From contig NZ_JALOCH010000010.1 in the NCBI RefSeq assembly GCF_023227875.1, forward strand, positions 1 to 64,000: a DNA stretch of 64,000 bases, read 5' to 3'. Shown here in pieces: positions 60,350 to 64,000 of this stretch. The notes under the pieces are model-generated. The model ran no database searches. It was not told where the DNA came from and saw only the letters and a list, made by a program, of their open reading frames with translations. The position numbers were made by a program, and so were the translations under genes. Source of the stretch: Methanoregula sp. (GTDB lineage Archaea; Halobacteriota; Methanomicrobia; Methanomicrobiales; Methanospirillaceae). The stretch's first letter is position 1. Each line of letters starts with the position of its first letter.

Positions 60350-60637
60350 TCAGCGCCCGTATCTCTTATGCGCCTGCTCGATGGTCATCACAAAATGAAC
60401 CTGGACCAGTTTTGCTTCTTTGTCAATCGTGTAGAATGCCGTGTACCTTCTGCCAATGTGTATCCGGTACGAGATGATTCCCCCGGGCAATACAAGTTTT
60501 TCTTTATCCCCACCTTTCCCGGGCCAGGGACCGGCTGCCAGCCGGTCAAGAGTAGTAACGATAATCTGTTGATCTTTTATTGGCAGGAGATCGATAAACG
60601 CCCGGGCTTTTGGCCCGACAACCACGGTAAAACTCAA
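60350..60637 (-). CDS. RelE-type toxin, second copy
   Basis: 95 residues, paralogue of 8360-8650: helical hairpin ARAFIDLLPIKDQQIIVTTL, GDKEKLVLPGGIISYRIHIG, RRYTAFYTIDKEAKLV and IEQAHKRYGR. Likely ribosome-dependent mRNA endonuclease. Lies 19 nt after its antitoxin, not overlapping as in the first pair. Confidence 0.85.
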   Translation of the reverse strand: MSFTVVVGPKARAFIDLLPIKDQQIIVTTLDRLAAGPWPGKGGDKEKLVLPGGIISYRIHIGRRYTAFYTIDKEAKLVQVHFVMTIEQAHKRYGR

Positions 60638-60656
60638 GGGTACCAGATCCGATTAT

Positions 60657-60932
60657 CTATGCTGGAAGACCCTGGCGTTTGTTCCGGATATTTTTAACGC
60701 CGGTATGTCCCCCGGCTGCAATTCTCATATTTTTATGTGTCTTGATCTCTGAAAGGGGAATAAAATCTCCTTCATCCAGGGATTGCCGGATATCATCCAG
60801 AAGCCGCTGTTTCTTTTGCAGTTCGATCATTTCCATGAGGATGTCATCGTAGGTCTGCCCGGCCCTCCGCAGCTCTGCAAGGTCTTTCCAGACAGGTTCG
60901 GACACGGGTATCCGCTTGGTAAGTGCAGTCAT
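60657..60932 (-). CDS. Antitoxin of the second RelE-type pair, with C-terminal extension
   Basis: 91 residues from the ATG at 60932 (MTALTKRIPVSEPVWKDLAE). It matches the 8647-8847 antitoxin up to LSEIK but then continues for ~26 residues (THKNMRIAAGGHTGVKNIRN...) where the first copy stops. The extension probably arises from loss of the original stop, which also explains the 19-nt gap before the toxin. Confidence 0.8.
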   Translation of the reverse strand: MTALTKRIPVSEPVWKDLAELRRAGQTYDDILMEMIELQKKQRLLDDIRQSLDEGDFIPLSEIKTHKNMRIAAGGHTGVKNIRNKRQGLPA

Positions 60933-60933
60933 A

Positions 60934-60953
60934 TACAATATTGTAACTATTGT
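60934..60953. promoter_or_regulatory. Candidate operator of the RelE-type pair
   Basis: TACAATATTGTA is a perfect 12-bp palindrome (60934-60945) immediately upstream of the antitoxin start, followed by a further half-site in ACTATTGTAA. Confidence 0.5.
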
Positions 60954-61023
60954 AAACGGATAAATCCTGCGATAGTTCAGGTCCTATGTCACCGGGCACG
61001 TGAGGATGCCCAGGCCAAGTGTT

Positions 61024-61092
61024 GTGGAGAGCGTCATTCCCTGCCGGATTGCACTTTCCCCCCGTCGTCTCCCGCCCGGATCCTCCGGCTCC
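61024..61092. repeat. R4 repeat, copy A (~69 bp)
   Basis: GTGGAGAGCGTCATTCCCTG, CCGGATTGCACTTTCCCCCC and GGATCCTCCGGCTC; the same block occurs at 62846-62914 in the same orientation. No gene is seen in 60954-61250. Confidence 0.85.
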
Positions 61093-61250
61093 CCCCGCGT
61101 GCACCACTCCCGGGATCAATTCTGGTTTTACCTGTTTTTTACGAAAGGCCGGGTCTTATCCGCAGCAAGGTGTCCATCCGGTTATCCCGGCAGGGTTCCG
61201 CTGCGTTTTTAAAACGACCGGAAAACACAGCTTGCCGTTCTCCGGCTGCT

Positions 61251-61658
61251 TCAGGATGTCTCTCCGGTAAACGGATTATAAATGTCGAGCCCGGCGATAT
61301 CCCGGAAGTCCTTTTCATTCCGGGTGATGAGCGTGAGATCTTCCGTCAGGCAGGTTGCTGCGATGACTGCGTCTGGAATCTGTATCCGGGTTTTCCTGCG
61401 GATATCAATCACCGAGTCTGCGATCTCATCGGTGAGAGGGATCACGGTTGCGTGTCCGATAAATTCGAGCTCCCGGGAAAATTCATCCTGCGAATATTTC
61501 TCAAACCCGAAAAATTCGATCTTTGTGATTATCGAAATGTTGAATGATTCCTTCAGAATGTGTTCAATCCTTGGGATCTCCTGAACCGGAAGCGTGTCCG
61601 CAAAATAGTAGATGAGGATATTGGTATCGAAGAGGTAGCGTTTCACACCCGTTCCCAT
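61251..61658 (-). CDS. vapC: VapC-type PIN-domain ribonuclease toxin
   Basis: 135 residues. PIN acidic residues are at YLFDTNILIYYF (Asp), ITKIEFFGF (Glu), IQIPDAVIAATC (Asp) and TRNEKDF. A GTG at 61646 with a 4-nt GTGA overlap with the antitoxin is an equally good start. VapC enzymes cut tRNA or rRNA sites with Mg2+. Confidence 0.9.
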   Translation of the reverse strand: MGTGVKRYLFDTNILIYYFADTLPVQEIPRIEHILKESFNISIITKIEFFGFEKYSQDEFSRELEFIGHATVIPLTDEIADSVIDIRRKTRIQIPDAVIAATCLTEDLTLITRNEKDFRDIAGLDIYNPFTGETS

Positions 61659-61852
61659 TCCTGACGCAGGGCCTGGAGTTCCCGGTCGATATCGATCCCG
61701 AGGTTCCGGTAGATCCCCCTGTACCGGGCCGGATCGAACGGGCTTGTATCCGGCGCAGTATTTTTCCGGCGGGATACTTTCTGCCAGAGGGATATCGGGA
61801 CGATGACGCTGGTCTTTCTTCCCTGTTCATCATATACGTACTGGACCTGCAT
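61643..61852 (-). CDS. VapB-like antitoxin
   Basis: 69 residues directly upstream of and overlapping vapC. N-terminal strand MQVQYVYDEQGRKTSVIVPI resembles the beta start of AbrB/Phd-type antitoxins, followed by a basic segment (WQKVSRRKN) and a helical toxin-binding tail (DIDRELQALRQEWERV). Confidence 0.8.
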   Translation of the reverse strand: MQVQYVYDEQGRKTSVIVPISLWQKVSRRKNTAPDTSPFDPARYRGIYRNLGIDIDRELQALRQEWERV

Positions 61853-61991
61853 GACGTACCTTTCAGAATATACTGGATTCTTGCGATAATTATATTCTTG
61901 GTTTGGGAACCGGTCCTGCCGTACAGCGAATGTCCGGTTGTCCCCCGGGGTACTGCTGAAATCCTGCCCGGAAATCCCGTGGAAAAATAGT

Positions 61992-62120
61992 GCCGGCCTC
62001 CGGAATGTTCTTGTCTATTGCGTACATGAATATCGATCCGCACCGTACCTGGGAGATCGTTGAAGATGATCTCCCTCCCTTTGAGGTACAGATACGGCTA
62101 CTGCATGGTTCTTCCTGATA
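61992..62120 (+). pseudogene. hepT (HEPN, DUF86) 3' relic
   Basis: One frame reads AGLRNVLVYCVHEY, the HEPN active-site region, and after a frameshift the next frame reads IDPHRTWEIVEDDLPPFEVQ and IRLLHGSS-stop, the standard C-terminal block of HepT. A few bases (the FG of HEYFGID) are missing and the 5' two thirds are absent. It lies tail to tail with the intact hepT at 62150. Confidence 0.65.
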
Positions 62121-62149
62121 TATAAGTAATAAAAAGAATTTTTATATAT

Positions 62150-62473
62150 CTATTGTCCTGATGGACGTATCCGGGACTGAAGCTGTTTTTTTAGTCCCGG
62201 CAGCTCGTCCTCAACCACTTTCCAGACAGCATCCCGGTCGATGCCAAAATAATGGTGGATAAGGATATTCCTCATACCGATGATATCCGACCACGGGATA
62301 CCCGGGTTTGCCTCCCTGAATTCCGGGGAGATCCCCCGTACTGCTTCCCCGATGATCTGGAGATGGTGGATCACCCATACCTGTGCCATCTCGTCATTGT
62401 AAAAATAATCACGGCCCCGGACTGCAACCTTTCCAATCCGTTCAATGGCTTCCATGATATCCAGTACGCTCAC
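62150..62473 (-). CDS. hepT: HepT-type HEPN ribonuclease toxin (DUF86)
   Basis: 107 residues from a GTG. HEPN motif RNILIHHYFGID (RxxxxH plus the Tyr modified by MntA), preceded by GEAVRGISPEFREANPGIPW and SDIIGM. Lies 9 nt downstream of mntA. The short AT-rich segment before its end (62119-62150, GATATATA...TATATATC) may be its terminator. Confidence 0.92.
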   Translation of the reverse strand: MSVLDIMEAIERIGKVAVRGRDYFYNDEMAQVWVIHHLQIIGEAVRGISPEFREANPGIPWSDIIGMRNILIHHYFGIDRDAVWKVVEDELPGLKKQLQSRIRPSGQ

Positions 62474-62482
62474 GATCGTCTC

Positions 62483-62785
62483 TCATAAGGCCCGCGCTTC
62501 ACTCAGTACCCGTGAACGTATCCGGTCCCGGAGTCCCGCTTCAGTTACAACATCAACCGGCCGATCAAGCAGGAGGGTAAGATCCATGGCAAGACCCCCG
62601 ACATCGAGAAGGCTCCGGTCAGGATCCAGATCGATCAGGAGATCAATATCGCTGTCTGCCCGGGCTTCGTTCCGTACCACGGATCCAAAGACCCGGATAT
62701 TTTTTGCGCCCCTCCGCTGTGCAAGCGAGAGGATCTCCTGTCGTTTCCTGATGAGGATAGAATAGATATCGGTTTCCGGGTTCAT
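62483..62785 (-). CDS. mntA: MntA-type nucleotidyltransferase antitoxin
   Basis: 100 residues from the ATG at 62785; the longer open frame crosses the R4 repeat and is not used. The active site is RVFGSVVRNEARADSDIDLL, with later VDVVTE. Probably AMPylates the HepT Tyr as in characterised pairs. Its sequence differs clearly from the 26244 copy, so the two systems are separate acquisitions. Confidence 0.92.
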   Translation of the reverse strand: MNPETDIYSILIRKRQEILSLAQRRGAKNIRVFGSVVRNEARADSDIDLLIDLDPDRSLLDVGGLAMDLTLLLDRPVDVVTEAGLRDRIRSRVLSEARAL

Positions 62786-62845
62786 GTGTCTTATACGTAC
62801 ATTGGTGCCGGGTCTATAAATTTTATCCCGGGCAGTTGAGGGGGT

Positions 62846-62914
62846 GTGGAGAGCGTCATCCCATGCCGGATTGCACTTTCCCCCCGCCGTCTCCCACCCG
62901 GATCCTCCGGCTCT
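62846..62914. repeat. R4 repeat, copy B (~69 bp)
   Basis: GTGGAGAGCGTCATCCCATG, CCGGATTGCACTTTCCCCCC and GGATCCTCCGGCTC, upstream of mntA. The remaining 62915-63112 region holds nothing recognised. Confidence 0.85.
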
Positions 62915-63112
62915 TCCCAATATCCTTTCCCCGCTACACTGTCCCGCTCCTCCCGCAATCTGGCGAATATACCGAAACCGAAGCACGCAGTTTGTGGACA
63001 TTTTGTAAACCACGAGTCCTGCATTCCATTTCCCTTCCTGCGGTCTTTACAGGGACAGCACTGACAACATACTTAATTGCCCGTGATCGATAACGTATCC
63101 GGTTGAGAAGAG

Positions 63113-63349
63113 ATGGCAAATTATCATTTCACAGTCACCATCTGGGAAGAAGATGGCGTATATGTATCAAAGTGCGTTGAACTGGAAGTGGCGAGCTGTG
63201 GCGATACGCCCAGAGAAGCGCTTGAAAATATCCGCGAGGCGATCGATCTTTACCTGAAAAATGCACGCGAATACGATATGATCGGCGATATCGAACCTTC
63301 CATCTCGTCCCTGGAAAAATTTACCTCTGTTATTGAGGTCGAGGCGTGA
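63113..63349 (+). CDS. HicB-family protein without an adjacent HicA
   Basis: 78 residues with the HicB fold (FTVTIWEEDGVYVSKCVELE, then SCGDTPREALENIREAIDLY). No hicA lies up- or downstream, so it is an orphan antitoxin or a HicB-like regulator. The C-terminal FTSVIEVEA is where a DNA-binding segment would sit in longer HicB proteins. AGAAGAG precedes the ATG. Confidence 0.85.
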   Translation: MANYHFTVTIWEEDGVYVSKCVELEVASCGDTPREALENIREAIDLYLKNAREYDMIGDIEPSISSLEKFTSVIEVEA

Positions 63350-63457
63350 GACTCCCCCGGGTACCCTGTCGAACTTTGATGAGGCGCGGGCTGTCTGATA
63401 CTTTTCCGGTGCAAAATTTTAGTATGTAGAGAGGCTAACGATACAACAGGTTATACT

Positions 63458-63673
63458 ATGTCGTCATCCTGTGAGTCAGTGGAAGAGAAGATCCGCAGGC
63501 TCCCGCCGGATCTCCGGAATAATGTGCTGGACTATATCGATAATCTTACCCGGCAGGCGGAACAAAGGGCGACTGGAAAATTCAGGTTCGAATGGGAAGG
63601 GTGCCTTGCCCACCTGAAAACAAAGTATACCTCAGTCGATCTCCAGCATAAGGCGCTGGACTGGTGGACCTGA
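63458..63673 (+). CDS. VapB-like/DUF2281-type antitoxin
   Basis: 71 residues. VEEKIRRLPPDLRNNVLDYI is the typical helical start of DUF2281-like antitoxins; the rest (FRFEWEGCLAHLKTKYTSVD) would wrap the toxin. Its TGA overlaps the ATG of the PIN gene by 1 nt. Confidence 0.8.
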   Translation: MSSSCESVEEKIRRLPPDLRNNVLDYIDNLTRQAEQRATGKFRFEWEGCLAHLKTKYTSVDLQHKALDWWT

Positions 63674-64000
63674 TGTACCTGGTTGACACCAATATTTTTC
63701 TGGAGGTTATGTTAAACCAGGAAAAAGCGCCGGTTGTCAAAGATTTCTTCAACCGTGCGAAGATGACCTCCCTTGCGATCAGCGATTTCTCACTTTTTTC
63801 CATTGGTATTATCTTTGCACGGGAAAAGAATGCAGGGCCTTTTTTAAAACTGGTTAACGATGATATCCGTGCCAGCGGCATGCGGGTGCTCTCCCTTCGT
63901 CTTGAGGACTTCACCGGCATTTTTGCGAACGTGGAAAAATACCGGCTCGATTTTGACGATGCATACCAGTACACGGTAGCAGAGCGTAACGGGCTCTCTC
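63673..64000 (+). CDS. PIN-domain ribonuclease toxin, cut by the window end
   Basis: First 109 residues are visible: MYLVDTNIFLEVMLNQEKAP with the first Asp, a middle segment SLAISDFSLFSIGIIFAREK and LDFDDAYQYTVAERNGLS with the later acidic pair. Matches VapC-like toxins paired with DUF2281 proteins. The 3' end lies beyond base 64000. Confidence 0.85.
   Translation, partial: MYLVDTNIFLEVMLNQEKAPVVKDFFNRAKMTSLAISDFSLFSIGIIFAREKNAGPFLKLVNDDIRASGMRVLSLRLEDFTGIFANVEKYRLDFDDAYQYTVAERNGLS

Overview
The window looks like a methanogenic archaeon of the order Methanomicrobiales, most likely the Methanoregula lineage. This is inferred from gene content: an archaeal form III RuBisCO, a Tfx-type regulator, a DUF3821-like lipoprotein, chagasin-type and other archaeal lipoproteins, and very long multi-PAS sensor kinases. 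There is no rRNA, no recognisable tRNA and no CRISPR array to settle the taxonomy.

Region 1 (about 0.2-8.1 kb) is ordinary: a flavodoxin/ferredoxin protein with its TetR regulator, a secreted C45-type amidohydrolase, a beta-lactamase-fold lipoprotein, a CPBP membrane protease and a secreted agmatine-deiminase-family protein.

Region 2 (about 8.1-29.5 kb) is an accessory island. It holds a RelE-type pair, a rearranged HicBA pair, an AbiE pair, a MntA/HepT pair, a GNAT acetyltransferase-antitoxin pair and an orphan relic of the same pair. It also holds many short lipoproteins and membrane proteins, a CDF metal exporter facing an HxlR regulator, a TetR/DHA2 efflux pair, a methyltransferase, and an AT-rich gene (27.1-28.0 kb) with a TIR/nucleoside-deoxyribosyltransferase-like fold that may be an anti-phage effector. 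The genes are separated by about a dozen copies of a GC-rich ~100-bp repeat (R1), all in one orientation whichever way the genes point, plus two longer duplicated intergenic blocks (R2 ~210 bp, R3 ~220 bp) and GAAG...CTTC hairpin repeats. One hairpin repeat has been tandemly inserted into the hicB-hicA junction.

Region 3 (29.5-39.1 kb) has a Fic protein, uvrA and uvrC, with a deleted uvrA-like relic 2 kb upstream of the intact uvrA, several lipoproteins (one chagasin-like) and an AI-2E-type permease.

Region 4 (39.6-57.2 kb) is a signalling block. A head-to-tail minus-strand array runs from 52.4 to 39.6 kb: a REC-HATPase protein, a Cache-HAMP histidine kinase, a stand-alone receiver, a REC-4xPAS kinase, a 1823-residue kinase with about ten PAS domains and a GAF domain, and a REC-GAF regulator. 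A further 4xPAS kinase lies at 53.6-56.1 kb. Two of the kinases carry Gln where relatives have the phosphoacceptor His.

Region 5 (56-60 kb) is metabolic: iron alcohol dehydrogenase, alpha/beta hydrolase, form III RuBisCO with a complete active site, and a convergent Tfx-family regulator.

Region 6 (60.3-64 kb) is again dense in toxin-antitoxin genes: RelE-type, VapBC, MntA/HepT with a hepT relic, a lone HicB, and a VapB-like/PIN pair cut by the window end.
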